DNA of 64,000 nucleotides, taken from assembly GCF_050947875.1 (NCBI RefSeq), contig NC_134569.1:36989277-37053276 (forward strand), read 5' to 3'. The notes beneath the pieces were generated by a model that saw nothing but the letters and a program-made list of their open reading frames with translations, made no database searches and had not been told where the DNA came from. The stretch comes from Dermacentor variabilis. Lineage: Eukaryota > Arthropoda > Arachnida > Ixodida > Ixodidae. The translations under genes were made by a program, and so were the position numbers. This document shows positions 24,501-37,900 of the stretch, in pieces. The stretch's first letter is position 1. Each line of letters starts with the position of its first letter.

Positions 24501-27500
24501 CCCCCACATCCAAGCCGAGCCTCTGGCTCGACGACATCGCCGCCAGCGACGATGACACTTGACAAATGGCTGAAAGCGCGGACAAAGCGGCGCTCGGAGC
24601 CCAGGTGTCACCGGGTTAATGGCGCGCGGAAATCGAATGACCCCGGAATGGGGCTTCCTCTCCGGCAAAAATTATTTTGCGTAAGGTTAGCTACACGACA
24701 GCACATGCCGAAGCCAACTAACGCTCTCGTATTCGTGCGTGCGTGCGTGCGTGCGGGCGCAAGTCCGCGAGTCAGAGGGAAAATATGGCTGCCTCGAACT
24801 GTGACGAAGAGAAAGGAAGTGCTACGGCGTGCTATGTGAATTCTTCACCGTTGCTTTGTGATCCACGTCACTCGTCGATACAGCTCCGTCAAATGACAGC
24901 AAACGGACAGAGCAAGGAACAGCGTCACCCGATAATTTTAGCGATAACTAACTATTTAAAAACGCTGAATGCGTCACTACTCTGTATTTATGATAGCCTG
25001 AAAAACGAATAGAAATGACTTTAAATTGCAAGCGCGGGAAGCCCTGACAGAATGTCCGCTTCGTACACGAAAATTGTTTTCGGCAGTCTACCACGTACAA
25101 TAATACTTCAACTCTGTGGACCGTCCAGCACACGCTGCATATCAGCGCTGCGTGCTAGTAATGCTGTATTACTACACTGCTACTGAGTGCGAGTGTCTGA
25201 GCACGTTCAGCCTTAGGTTGTTGACTGTGGAACACCTTCACATGTTCGTCGCTTATTGAAAATTCAAGCAAAAAGATTTGGCAAATTGATTCAAGCGAAG
25301 CAGCGATGGTTGCTGTTCTTATTGTTCTTTTCTTTATTAGCCGATCCCTAATTTTGACAGAAGCAAGTGTTTATGGCGGCAGTGTTGCGCTAGAAGCTCG
25401 CAGTTCAGCGCCTTCAGAGAAATTGCGAGGTCGCGGTGCTACAGACACAAACTTGAGACAATGTTTTCACACTCGCTCGTGTTCACATAGTTTCCACCCT
25501 TCAACAAACATTGCAAGCAGTTTTTTTTATGTTCATGGCTACTCTTAAAGTAGTGCAGGTACCTGCCTAGTTTATAGGCACACAGTTATGCATTATCGGG
25601 CCATGATACAAAATTTTCTGTTCGTTCAGCCGAGAATTGCATGCAGGGATGAATTCGGGATCGTCCATAGCTGAGCCACCCGATTTGTGTAAGTTTTATG
25701 TATGTGACATAATAAATAAGTAATAAAAGAAGACAGAAATATTAATGTTCCCATTAGTCATGAGAAGTAATTAAGCTCAGCAAAAGCTAAGCAATCCCTC
25801 AGGTCTTCCTGCTACCATTCAGTGGCCTTCAGCTATGTCCTCTCACAACCAACTATTCTGTAATGCTTCACATTACCGACAAGCGCGGCAAGCTGGGTGG
25901 GTTGGTAAAGTTGCATGTTGACGGGCAAACAGCGCAAAAGAGACGCGGACTAAGAAAAAGAAAGAAAGGACATAACCGTCGCCCATTTCAAACCAAGGTT
26001 TATTCGGAAGCACGCATCTATTGTGTACACATTTTTCTATAAGTTAGCCGAGGATGTGAAAGCTTTCTTTCTTCTGCATATTTAAAATGATATATTTCCC
26101 TATCGGAATAAAACAGAATAAATATACTCAAGGTTTATCTCCGAAAACGAACCGACTCGACAATATGGCTCGTCGATGCATCATAAATCGCGCCGAGCGT
26201 TATTATTTCAGCATTCCCGCACGCAGTCTCAGTGCACGACGCAGCGCGGGGCACGTTGTCAGACCATCTCGTTATTAAGGCCAGCCCTTAAAAACCATCC
26301 ATCGGCGAGTTACTGTAAGTGCGGCCCCCACTGTGAGACTGCCGACAAATTGATTCCTGACAGAGCCGTCCACGTGCGTGGTGCCGCAAACCACCATTCT
26401 ATCCGCTAATGCCCGCCGCAGCCCCCCCCCCTCCCCTTTTATTTTGTCGTGCCTTACCGCTCAAAAGTAATCATAACTAGCGGCTCCGCGCACTTGCAGA
26501 AATACACGCAATGGCAAGCATCGGGTCTCCCGAGGAAATAATAAAAGTCCCGCGCGCGCGCGCATCGCAAACACAAACGAAGCGAGCCGTGTTGCAAGTG
26601 CGCTGAGTGACTGCGTTCGCATGGGGGCACCGCGTTTGTGCTCGGCGGCTCCCGAAGAGCTTGCGTGCGTCTGTCTGCGTCGGCGCGCTTGGGAGCCGGG
26701 GCGGAGAAGGAGGTGAAGCTTGAAAGCGGATGCCAGAGGAAACGGCCATTATGTTCGCGCATTCGGTCGCTCATATTAGCCTCGAGTATATTGGTTCGAT
26801 TGCGTACAACGACCAGGCATGACTAGAAGGAAAATAATCAGAGAGCAGCGAGCGGCTGCAGGCAGTGGCGGAGACGTCAAAGCGCTCTCTGCAAGCAAAT
26901 CAATGCCACCATTAATTTCGAGTCGACCGACCGAACCGAGTTGGTCGCCGAGACAATGGAACGCATTCAACGCTGTGATAAATGAGCGCGTATACGGTCG
27001 AGAGGAGAAGAGGAGAGAGAAGCGTCTCGCTTTCCACTTTCACCTCCGCCGTTGAAGGTCCCTGACTCTCTTTGCTCCCTTATTTTGTTTTCTTTTTCCG
27101 CATCGAGAACTTGCGAGGACCCGCATACAAAAAGAAAAACAAAAGACAGAATGTACCAAGAGCCATGGTATCATGTAGTTCTCACGAGCACGCGGAAAGA
27201 CAATCAAACGATTGGACGGAGGGCGCCATCAGTGACGGAGAAAACGACGCCCCCTTTTGCTTCCGTCTGGGGAGAGGAAAGGTGACGCGGCGATGGCGAG
27301 AGACAGAATGCGCGTTACCACGTGACTTGGGTGCTCGTTTGAAGCGAATCACGTGCGCCCGCCACTGACAACAAGCAAGCCGGCACGGAGAGAACAGTGA
27401 AAGCGGGAGGCCGAGAAGAGAACCGAGTCGGCAAGCCACCGGAGCTTCGGTGGGGCGGCTACACCACCCACGAGCGAAGCAGGAAGGCCACCCGTTTTGT

Positions 27501-28279
27501 TCCCTCGCTGAGCTGTGAGGGGAAGGCCACCGCCAAATCTAACGGCAAAGAGGCAAGAATAGGTCAGAGTGACGCGCTGTGGGGAGGTCTAGCCAGGCGT
27601 TGGACGGGGAGGCGTGGGTTGCAGGGAAGGGATAAAAGAGCGATCCATCAAAGCGTGCAGGCAGCAGTCCTTAGTCGAGATTGATGTCCCGGCGGTATAC
27701 GCGCCGGCACCGTCTCGGCGAGAACCTGTTCTGGGTCGCCCCATCTTGTTTACGCGGACCTACTTGTTTTGGGTCATTGTCAAGCGCAATGCGCCACAAT
27801 CTTCGCGGCGATCCTCGATGAACGACGCCGGGTCATCGAATACAGAGTGGTCACGGAAGCAACAAAGACGCTTTCATCTTCATTTCCGTGATTCGGTTGA
27901 AATGTGGATGGAACAACGGTCTGCTTAGGCGGCAGAAAGGATGCGAAGCTAAACTGCGTACGTAGTCCCTGTTTAACGGGGCCCCAAGATTCCAGTACAG
28001 GCACTAATTTCGTGTCACACATTCTATTTTGCATCTTAGGTATTTGACACCACGGCAGCGCAAAGAGCAGCGACGGCACATTATTGCGCTCAGTCGCAAA
28101 ACACTGTTCTGGCGACTTGACCACTGGCTTCAACGACCCTAGGCCCACAAGGCAATGAACGCACTCGAGTGTTTCTTTGCGCTCGCCTTTTAATGCGAAG
28201 CATTCTTTGCCCCATCCTTGGCATATTGTGGCACGTAGGGTCCTGTGCCGTCTCGCTTTGTCAAGAAGAAAACAATGTG
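21531..28279. other. Long unassigned stretch with CpG-rich blocks
   Basis: No host exon or repeat could be supported with confidence. By eye, CpG-rich blocks occur at about 22320-22870, 24430-24620, 26540-26760 and 27180-27730. These hold open frames on both strands but no recognisable domain. A (GCGT)n run lies at 24736-24754 and a poly(A) run near 22881-22900. Unseen host promoters or small exons cannot be excluded. Confidence 0.4.
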
Positions 28280-28362
28280 TCAGCGACGGTGGAATCGAAC
28301 TTCGGCCGTAGATCACAGCAGCCCGGTGCTCTAACCAATGGACCATGATGGCACGCACGCTT
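28280..28362 (-). mobile_element. tRNA-like SINE head
   Basis: Read on the minus strand, the segment contains an A-box-like ccattggttagagcaccggg and a B-box-like gaagttcgattcc about 30 bases downstream, the spacing expected of a tRNA-derived pol III promoter. The acceptor and anticodon stems do not pair properly, so I call it a SINE head rather than a working tRNA gene. Tick SINEs with tRNA heads are known, for example Ruka of Rhipicephalus. I cannot assign the family. Confidence 0.55.
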
Positions 28363-31035
28363 CTCTCCTCCCAAAGCCAGCCAGCTCTTTGAAGCGTTCT
28401 GCCACTTCCTCGACTTCTTCACTTGTGACAGCGCACGCTCTGAGGGGCCGTGAAGGGTGTCAAAACGAAATATTTTTTGTTCCGGTTTTAGGCTTAGGTT
28501 TTCGGTTTTAGGTTTTAGGCATGCATCACCATCGGAAAAGTCCGCACATCGGATGCGATGCAAATATTGTCGCGTTAACACAACACCTACTCTGCCCCCT
28601 GACGCAATATGGTGATGCTACTTTCAATATCACTCCAAATCATTCCATGTTTATCTCGCTTATGCTCGTCCGCTATCTAGGTAGAAACAATCAATTATAG
28701 TGTCGTGAGCTCGCGTCAAATGGGCGGCGTAGAAATCATGCTATGTGCCTCCATACGATCGTCTTCAACGGGGTCATCGTCGTGCTGTTCTCGGCGTAGA
28801 CACGTATGCTCGCGACCCCGTCACAAAACTACTCAATTTACAAGAACATGTTGGTACACTTAGTATAGCTTTGCGGAACCGCAAGCCATGCTAGATAGCC
28901 AAGTACCTGCAAAATGTCTGGCATAACATTATTCTGATTTACATTCCTGCGTTGAGTCCTTTTTTTTTTTTCTAATTGTAGACTTCCCTAATTCATCGCA
29001 GCACAGCTGCACTAAACAAGATCACTAGTTGTATACTTATAGGTCCCCAAACAGTGATTGAAGATCTCAGCGAAACTGAGTGCTTTTCTTTTCCATTACC
29101 TGACACTAAACTCCGTTTCCCAGATTGCAGCACGTCAAACGTAGTACATTTCAAAGCAAGCGCATTACGAGGTATAAAAACAAATATCAAGCAAGGCTAT
29201 CTTATCAGCCTGTTGACACCTAACAGTTTACGCGCTTTCGGTGGTCATCATCCGCACCTTTTCCCTCGCAGCAAAAGAAATCACGAACATTGCTCCAACG
29301 CTATAACCGCGTTAACGTCGACATTTATCGCGAAGTGCGTTTTGCCGGTGAAGACAGAGCAAAAAAAAAAAGGACCACTTGGGGAGCGTCGTCCGAGTTC
29401 GTAAACCTTGCCGTACTCGTGCGTGTTTGTCGATCGCTGTCGGGACGAAGACGCGATAACACGAGCGACTCGCGCTAATTTGCGACGCCCGCGCGGACTC
29501 GCCTGCATGCGTCGACACGCCATGTCGTCGGCGCCGCTGCCCCCACCTTTTTCACGCCATCTTGCCAAGCATTTGCACGCATTCGCAGCGGATTCCTGAG
29601 AGCAACGGGTTTCCAAGCCATCGCCGCTGCTTTGCGCCGTAATTGGCGAGCTCAGCTGACAGCCGTACTCCCTGAACACCTCTCGACGACTCAACACCAC
29701 TACAGGTGCTCGCGTCACCGCCCACCGCCGTCGACACCTAATTAGCCTTTTGGTTCCATGTTTCACATTCCGAAAGCTCGCGGCAGCGAGAGCATCCGGG
29801 CTCTTTGAACTCCTCCCCCCACCACCGGCTTTCTTTCTTCGCTGTCAGTTCGCGTACCCAACGTCTCCCTGTTTTTTTCGCTGGGCTCACATTTTTTCCA
29901 CCTGCATTCACTACTCCTGTGCTGTCTCTTCTATTATTTTTCTTTTGGCAAGTCGTGCGCTGATATTATTGTCGCGTATGCCTCTGAACGGAACTGACTG
30001 GAAGAGCTGGCTTTTATATTCAAAAATAAAATAAGATAAACACGGAAAGGAGGAACCAATTTACGAGGGGGCTGGTTGGGAGCAGCGAATAAGAGGTGAG
30101 CGGCCGCGTTGTCGGATGTTATTAATCGCCTCTCGTAATAAATGCTTTGCGACGGATTCCGTTCCCCGCTTTGTTATTTGCACCCTCTTCCTCTGTCTGC
30201 CGCGCATTTCCGTTAATGTTGCAGCCTCCTCTCCCAATGTACTTCAGCACGCTGCTCATGCGAGAAAGGGTGTATTTATTGTTATTTTCTTTTTGCGACT
30301 AATACCCATACACAATCCTTCTCTGAAAGTTAAGAGGCGCTTTCCTTTTCGTTTCCTGTTCTTTCCCCCCCCCCCTTTTTGCATGGTTCTTTGTTCCATG
30401 AACACAACAACACCGGAGTAGCGAAAGCAAGAAAAAGACAAACGTACATGTACAGGGGTGTAGCGTTCAAGAAAGGCGTTTATGAAAAGCGGCGCGGGTC
30501 GTACTGACTTTCTTTGCCATGAGAGCAAATGGTACCAAAGCAAAGGCCCCGAAAGAAAGCAATGCACTTTGCTTTACTTACTTTCGGTATGTTCTTTGCA
30601 TTGTTCAAATTGTGTACGGATACTTAACATTCTGCAACGGCAGGGTGGCTTATCAGTGACGCTATAGCCGAGAGCGCCGGATTATTCTTGAGTTTACCGA
30701 AATCAGAAATACCTGAACTCTCGGACATGTCCCGACTCCGCTGATCTTCCTCTCCAGGAGCGAGGAATTTGTCGCATAAAAAAAAGAACTGTTTGCACAA
30801 ATGAACAGTTCGTGTTCGTGCATAGGTTAAGCCTTCGCTGAGTTATTATCGGATGGCTTTCAAGTCGCATACCTAACCAGAACCCGACTAATATAGAATG
30901 CCTCACCATTTGACAATCTACCTTGACTCAAGAAAGCGAATAGTAGCACCTTCTCTCAGCCGACGTGATCACTGTGGTTCAATCACACCCGCAGTCATAG
31001 CAAGCCAACATTTTTACCTAGGCACTTCGGGCGCC
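28363..31035. other. Unassigned stretch
   Basis: No gene was recognised. 29300-29760 is GC-richer, with open frames on both strands and no domain. A C run lies at 30366-30376. The rest is AT-rich and featureless by eye. Confidence 0.4.
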
Positions 31036-31037
31036 TA

Positions 31038-31293
31038 CACTCTTAAGCCAAAATAACACCCTTTCGCCACAACAATAATCGTCATCTGTCTTGCCCGCAT
31101 TTCCTTTGTTTAACGCAGCGATGCCCGGTACTTCCCAGAAACGAACTGCATGCGCGTTATCAGCATGGCATATCATTCCCGACAGAAAAGTAGCGGGCGC
31201 GGCGTTTTCAAGAAAGGAAACGCAAGCAAGGCAGATAACGATTATTGCTGTGTGGCAGATATACACCCCAAAGGGTGTACTTTTGCCTGAGTG
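31038..31293. mobile_element. Fold-back MITE flanked by TA
   Basis: The element is about 256 bp and nearly palindromic throughout. The left end cactcttaagccaaaataac mirrors the right end gttacttttgcctgagtg-like terminus, and deeper blocks such as caataatcgtcatctg mirror cagataacgattattg. The centre is near 31165. The dinucleotide TA borders both ends (31036-31037 and 31294-31295), the target duplication typical of Tc1/mariner-type elements. It encodes nothing. Confidence 0.75.
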
Positions 31294-31295
31294 TA

Positions 31296-33327
31296 GTCGA
31301 AAGTATTGCAGTTAAGGTGTTTTTCTCAAGTAGCTCCTCGTCATAGGAATCACCAAGGAGCTTCAGTAAATCGGAGTCTCCTTTGCACTCGAGTATCCAG
31401 CATTTGCCTCCAATTGATGCAGACGAGAAAGAACCGTGAATGGAGTCCCGTTTACGAATACGGGAGCTATAGGCAATCAGCATTTTCAGGGAACGGAATG
31501 AGCTCCCCTTTGTGACGCTCTGCTGAATGGCGTGTGCGTGCATTGTATATTCACCCTTGACAAAAACATCTCCATTTTATGCATTTTAAGTGAAGTTGCG
31601 ACAAATAATGACTACTGAGGTTGCGTGTTGGTCGGGGCTAGCTACTTTTATCCGTCTACTGTCAGCGCTACGCATAAAATACTGAAGTGAACCACGCCCT
31701 TGGCTCTCAGATTGACTGCGGTTGCACCGCTGCTTCAGCTAACCTAAATTAGTGTACGAGTGCTGCATAATAATGAACAACTCAAGCATTGTGAACAGCT
31801 CTCAAAAATACAATCTAAAGGTAAAAATGATCACGTTGAAGTGTTCGAGCATCGGTCAGCCATGAATTTCGTTCCTCGCGTTGACCCGCACGTCAGTGGA
31901 TACATTTTTAAATAGATTAGAAGGGCCATTCGTGGGTCATGTGCACATCTCACAGTTGTAAAGCCTTTCGAACAATCGGCCCTCTTGCTAATTCGTAATC
32001 TGTTCAGATACTATAGAAGATGGTTGATTTGGGACCAGTACGCAACCCGTATATGTACTTATTTATTGGGAATATATAGAGTACGCAGCTGTATGTAGGT
32101 AGCTTGCGAATGCACGTAGTCCTACGAGAAAGCTTTTATATACAGTCCTTAAATTTTCCAGTTACATGAAAACAAATTTGCTCCGCACGAACTGTCGAAA
32201 GAAGTTTTCGAACGGGCGGTATATAGGTAGATTGCGTTTAGCTTGAATAGTGCAAGCAGCAAGACCGAGGAGAGCGAAGCAGAGAGCACTCGGTACTGAC
32301 CGTATTTGCCTCGTGTGTATGCTTATCCGCGAACGTGCATCGACGACCTCGCGAGTTCGGCCCCTCATTAGCCGGTGTGAAAAGACAACACGTAATAGGT
32401 TCTGCTGTAGCACGTACGGCACGCTCGCAACCTTGGCCTTAGCGTCTGCCGACTCCGGCGCGTGTGGCCGACCCGCTGCTTGCTACAACCCGTCTAGAAA
32501 CAGTTAGCAAAGTGGCTTGGCAAGTCATTCCCAAAAGCTATTCGACCAGTTTGACGGACACGAGCTTATCGCAGCTGGGCTTCCTTGCCCGTTACAGTGG
32601 TTACTAAATCAAGCCGATAAGTGTGTATGTAGAATGATCATCGAGACGCGGACAGCGCGGATCCATTGAGGTATTCGTCCGGCCTTGCTTATCGCCATCG
32701 CTAATGATTTCGTAGCGGCAAAAGTCACGCAGAAATAGGTTGCCTGAAATCATGGTTTCGCGAAAATCGCAGAGGCCGTTTCGTGGGCTCATAAGAACTC
32801 GCTGATTTCACGTGTTTTCGGCGTCGCTTTATTGAAGGTTAAGGTTATGACCAGCATTTGGACGTATAAGAGGGTGTCCATAATTCTGATTCTAGACAAG
32901 TGATCATGACAGTTTGGAGGAAGCTCTTGGTATTTGGAATAACGTTCTGCGCGTCTTTCCCCTCAAGACAATAACATGAGAGTGAAAACAAGAAGGTATT
33001 GCATACGAATAAAGATAACGTTTTTGATACTAACCTCGTCAGTTATTTGCAAGGTGGATCACCGCCCACTTAAGTTGTACTTCAACAAGCTTGAGATAAG
33101 TGTCAATACAGGAAAAGCAACCTTGAAAACATTGGCAGCAATTACAGAAGAGGCAAGGTGGTCTGAATTTGTATTTGTCATGCGAAGAAATGCGCTAAAC
33201 GGTGAATTAGACTGCCTATTTGGCACGAGAACTTTGCACAGCTTTTCAACTTATTTCGGTAGCAACTAAAAAGTCTCGCTTTCTTATCTCCTGACGAGTT
33301 TCTGTCATGTATACTTCCACGCACCCC
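31296..33327. other. Unassigned stretch
   Basis: No gene, RNA gene or repeat family could be supported. Frames are below 100 codons and without motifs. Confidence 0.45.
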
Positions 33328-33568
<241 letters not shown>

Positions 33569-33571
<3 letters not shown>

Positions 33572-34296
33572 ACACAAATACGCACTCTTAGATGAGCACA
33601 AAAGGGTGGATACACACGCCATTCATAAATAAAATGTCTTCGGTCACGCAGTGAACGCCTATGGCGACAAAAAACGTGCCTCCTCCAACAATTTTCGTTT
33701 TCTCAGCGACAACCCTTCTCAGCACCGCTTAACGTGCATGATCGCCAGGGTAATCCGGAGATCTTTTTTGCATTCGTTTTCTTCCAACTTAGTCATCATT
33801 TAGCATACCGCTCAACAGTCATCCTTTCCTGCACGCATCCAGATGGCGAGCACCGTGTTTACTATGGTTCGCCTTTACTAGCTCATTAAAAGTTCGCGCT
33901 TTTTCCCGTTCACATGCGGCGATGCTAACTCAACTGCGTCGTTTGTTTCTCGTCTGCCCAAAATGCCTCCGAAGCACATGTCCTAGGCCCCGCGTACATG
34001 CCATCAAAAGATTTTTTCACTCTCCATTTGTGGTCCGCATCGCCCAGAGTTTCAGAAACAACGCGCATATGGGGTGCAGCTGCGTACAATGTTTCGTAAA
34101 ACTCAAGCTAACTCAAACTCTGTCTTCTGGCGCACTATTGTTGGCGCGCACCAGCATAGCCATTCCGTTTCTGTGCGTGATTGCGTGCATGCTTAGAAAC
34201 GTGCTTTCGATTTCGTTTCTCATGTGCATACCGCGCTTTCATCTCACCTATCCTCTCATTTATTTCACCTATCGCCTCCCTTTTCGCCTTTGGCGG
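33569..34296. other. Unassigned stretch
   Basis: One plus-strand frame of 184 codons (33922-34476) has several hydrophobic segments but no recognisable family, and it runs into LINE sequence at its 3' end. I do not call it a gene. Confidence 0.4.
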
Positions 34297-34378
34297 TACA
34301 GGTGTAGCCAACCAGAGATAATGACCTGCAAACCCCCATGTCTCTCCTTTGCCTTTCTCTCCCTCTCTGTCTCTCTAA
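34297..34378 (+). mobile_element. Degenerate I-type LINE 3' tail
   Basis: The sequence gtgtagccaaccagagataa, then a pyrimidine-rich stretch ending in CTCTCT, matches the 3' UTR of this LINE family on the plus strand. It lies next to the minus-strand LINE fragment beginning at about 34400. Confidence 0.5.
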
Positions 34379-34399
34379 CGCGATGGTCCAAAACTTCTG

Positions 34400-34939
34400 C
34401 GCGGTCGTTGATCGTCTCGTATCGGGGGATACCCTGCGCACTAGATATGTGCTGCTCATTGGAGGCTGAATGCTAATCAACCTATATAATCGCACTCCCT
34501 CAAGAAATGCAAAAAGCTATGAGGGGAAAGGTAACTCGCAATCCACAAAAATACTCGACCACCTAGCCCAACCGTCACAAGAGCGTCGAAAATCGCCTCA
34601 TGTAATACGTTATCGTATGCCCCTTTCACATCCAAGAATAAAGCTGCAGATAAACGTTTACGGGACCTTTCGTGTTGGACATATGAAACGAGATCAACTA
34701 CATTGTCGATGGAAGAGCGGTCACGTCGGAAACCAGCCATGGAATTCGGATAAATCTTGTAGTATTCAAGGTACCATTCCAGGCGGCCAAGGATCATTCG
34801 TTCCATTATCTTTCCTACACAGCTGGCCAACGCAATTGGGCGGTAAGAGGTGAGCTCTAGCGGGGATTTGCCCTGCTTCAAGATTGGCACCAGGCGGCTC
34901 ACTTTCCATTCGTCAGGAACATTTCCCTCCTGCCATGAG
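34400..34939 (-). pseudogene. Host LINE of the nest: RT fragment, downstream part
   Basis: On the minus strand this holds the middle of a reverse transcriptase: WQEGNVPDEWK, then SYRPIALASCVGKIMERMI, then MAGFRRDRSSIDNVVDLV and FLDVKGAYDNV. The sequence then degrades past WIASYL into a region aligned with the GVPQGG block. Its upstream continuation is at 38543-38660, on the other side of the younger LINE. The two halves join at ...SLYNTSWQ / EGNVPDEW..., which matches LLFNSSWQTGTVPQEW of the younger copy. The YADD box and RNase H are missing, so it is a dead copy. Confidence 0.85.
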
Positions 34940-37900
34940 AGAGAGAGGAGAATTCAGGAAAGGCAGGGATGTTAACCAGTCAATAGTCTGGTTGGCTACC
35001 CTACACTGGGGGATGGGAGAAGGGGAAGAGAAAGAAGGGAGAGAGAAGGTGTAGATACGTGCACGGACAGCACTTCAGTTAGAGTCGCTCGAGCAAACCA
35101 GAAGTTCTGAGAAAACACAAAAGTGCCTTCACTGCCTTCTGAGCCGATGATCGGTCGGGACGGTGCTCTAATATGGTCTGTTCACTAAGAGGACGATCAC
35201 CTAGTTTCCTTAATGTGTTGGACAAAGACTGTCTTTGTGCTTGAAATTGTGGACAATGGCACAATAAGTGGTCAATGTTCTCCTCGCATCCGCAAACATC
35301 ACATGCAGGAGTATTAGCCACTCCAATTAGTGCTGAGTAGGCATTCGTGAAGGCAACTCCAAGCCATAACCGACACAGAAGAGACGCTTCACGTCGGTGT
35401 AGACCCGCTGGAGGTTTGAGTTGAAGTGACGGGTTTAGTCTGTGCAGTCTTGTGCGCCTTGTATGTGCGGTGTTCCACTCTGCCAAGGAGATCGTGCGTG
35501 CTAGAATGCCAAGTTGCCTCGCGGCGTCGGTCCTTGAGAGAGGAATGGGGACGCAGCGGTCTTCTTAGTTTGACGTTCGAGCTGCCTTATCGGCGTCATC
35601 ATTGCCAATGATACCGCAATGACCTGGTATCCACTGAAAAGAGATATCATGGCCTTTTGCTATTAAGTGATGAACAAGTTCCGCGATTTCGCACGTGAGC
35701 TGATCGTGAGTTCCATGTCGGAGAAACGACTGCACACATTGCAAGGCCGGCCTTGAATCACAGAGGACTGCCCATTTTCTAGGACTTTCAGCGTTTATCA
35801 CTTGAAGCGCGTCGCGGAGAGCCGCGAGCTCTGCAGCTGTACACGTAGTGACATGGGAAGTCTTGAACCGCTTGGTTATTCTCATTGCTGGTATAACAAG
35901 AGCGCCGCCGGAACTGGTTGATGTAGTTGATCCATCAGTGTAGACGTGTGTGCAGTCGCTGTATTTCTCATACAAGAGAAGTAAAGTTAGTTGCTTGAGC
36001 GCTGATGATGGCAAGTCCGACTTTTTCTGAAGGCCTGGGATTGTAAGGTTCACTTGAGTACGGCGCATACACCATGTAGGAATGGAAGGCCTTGCCGCAG
36101 GTGTGTAACCTGACCTGAAAGAGGCACGGTGCGCGAAGACAGTCGCACTGAATGTCGTGTGGGGCCTATCTACTGGGAGACTTGCTAGGTGGTGGGTAGG
36201 GGTCCGGGCAAAGTGTCGTATGTGCACACGCATTGTTTCAATGATAATGTGCGTTTTAATAGTGAAATCTTGAGCGACTGCAATAACCTCAGTCGTTGAC
36301 GCACTCTGCGGTAGACCGAGACATATCTTGAGGGCTTGGGCTTGGATGCTTTGAATTATATTCAGGTTAGTTCTGCAGGTGTTGGACATGACCGGTAGGC
36401 TGTACCGTAGGAATCCAATAAAGAGGACCCTGTACAGTTGCAGCATAGAGTGTATTGGTACTCCCCAGGTCTTTCCTGCAAGGAACTTAAACATATGACA
36501 AATTCCTGTCAGGCGCTTTTTCACATAATTCACATGAGGGGTCCAGGAGAGATTTTTATCAAGGACCACCCCCAAAAATCTGTGACTCGTATTGTACGAA
36601 ATCATGTGTCTGTCGACGGATATCACGTATGGAGACATTGATTTCCTGGTAAATGCCACCGCTGCGCACTTTTCGTATGATATACGAAGTCCTTGTTCTC
36701 TAAGGTAGGATGATGTTAAAGTGGCTGACTTTTGAAGCCGCGCGCGAAGCTGCAGTCGCGTCACAGCCGACGTCCAAATGCAAATGTCGTCGGCATAGAT
36801 GGAGAGCCTAACGGTGCCTGGCAGGATGTCGGAGAGTCCAATGAGTGTTAGACTGAAGAGCGTTGGGCTGAGTACTCCGCCCTGAGGCACCCCATGGTTA
36901 CTGTAATGCTGTGAGGTCGGGCCATCCTCGGTAAGCACGAAAAAGGATCTCTTATGTAGATAGCTACTTATCCAGAGATAGACTTTGCCGCCAAGTCCTA
37001 CTGCCTCTAACGCGTTGAAAATCGCTTCGTGCGTTACGTTATCGTACGCTCCTTTAACATCCAGAAACAGGGCAGCAGATAATCTTTTGCAGGACTTCTG
37101 GTGCTCGACGTACGTTACTAAGTCGATAACGTTGTCTATGGAAGAACGGCCACGCCTGAAGCCGGCCACTGCATCTGGATATACCTGGTAATGTTCGAGG
37201 TACCATTCTAGCCGTGCGAGAACCATCCTCTCCATTAGTTTTCCGATGCAACTGGCAAGCGCAATTGGTCGGTATGATGCAATGTCTACAGGCGACTTGC
37301 CAGGCTTGAGTAGTGGAATTAGGCGACTGGTCTTCCATTCCTGCGGAACCGTACCTGTCTGCCAGGAGCTGTTGAACAAGAGCAGGAGCACTTTTCGAGC
37401 CTCTTCGCCAAGATTACATAGGGCACGGTAGGTTATACCGTCGGGTCCTGGTGAAGATGAACGCTTGCACAAGGCCAGTGCAGCTTCGAGCGCGTCCATG
37501 GAGAAAGGACTATCCATGCGGGGGTCGCGTGACACAGGTGAGTGGTGGAGCGTCGACGTGCCAGCGGAACTAGTTTCGCCAGTAATCCTCCTGCAGAAAG
37601 CTTCCGCTACGTCAATCTTGCTGCATTGTTGGTGAAGGGCCAAAGACTTAAAAGGGTGGCGCTGCTGAGGGGTTCCACGGAGACCACGAGCAGTTCTCCA
37701 TATGTGAGACAAAGGTTTTCGTGGATCCAAAGATTCGCAGAATGATTTCCATCTTTGCGATGCGAGTTTGTCCATGCCACGCTGAATCTTCTTTTGAGTT
37801 CTTCTGGCCAACCTCAAGTCATGTACAGACTTCGTGCGCCTGTATCTTCGCTCTGCACGACGACGAATTGCACGAAGCTTCTCTAGCTCGATGTCGTATT

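Noticed and set aside
33922..34476. Plus-strand frame of 184 codons with hydrophobic segments
   Set aside because: There is no family match from memory, it lacks context and it overlaps a LINE tail at 34297-34378 and LINE coding sequence on the opposite strand.
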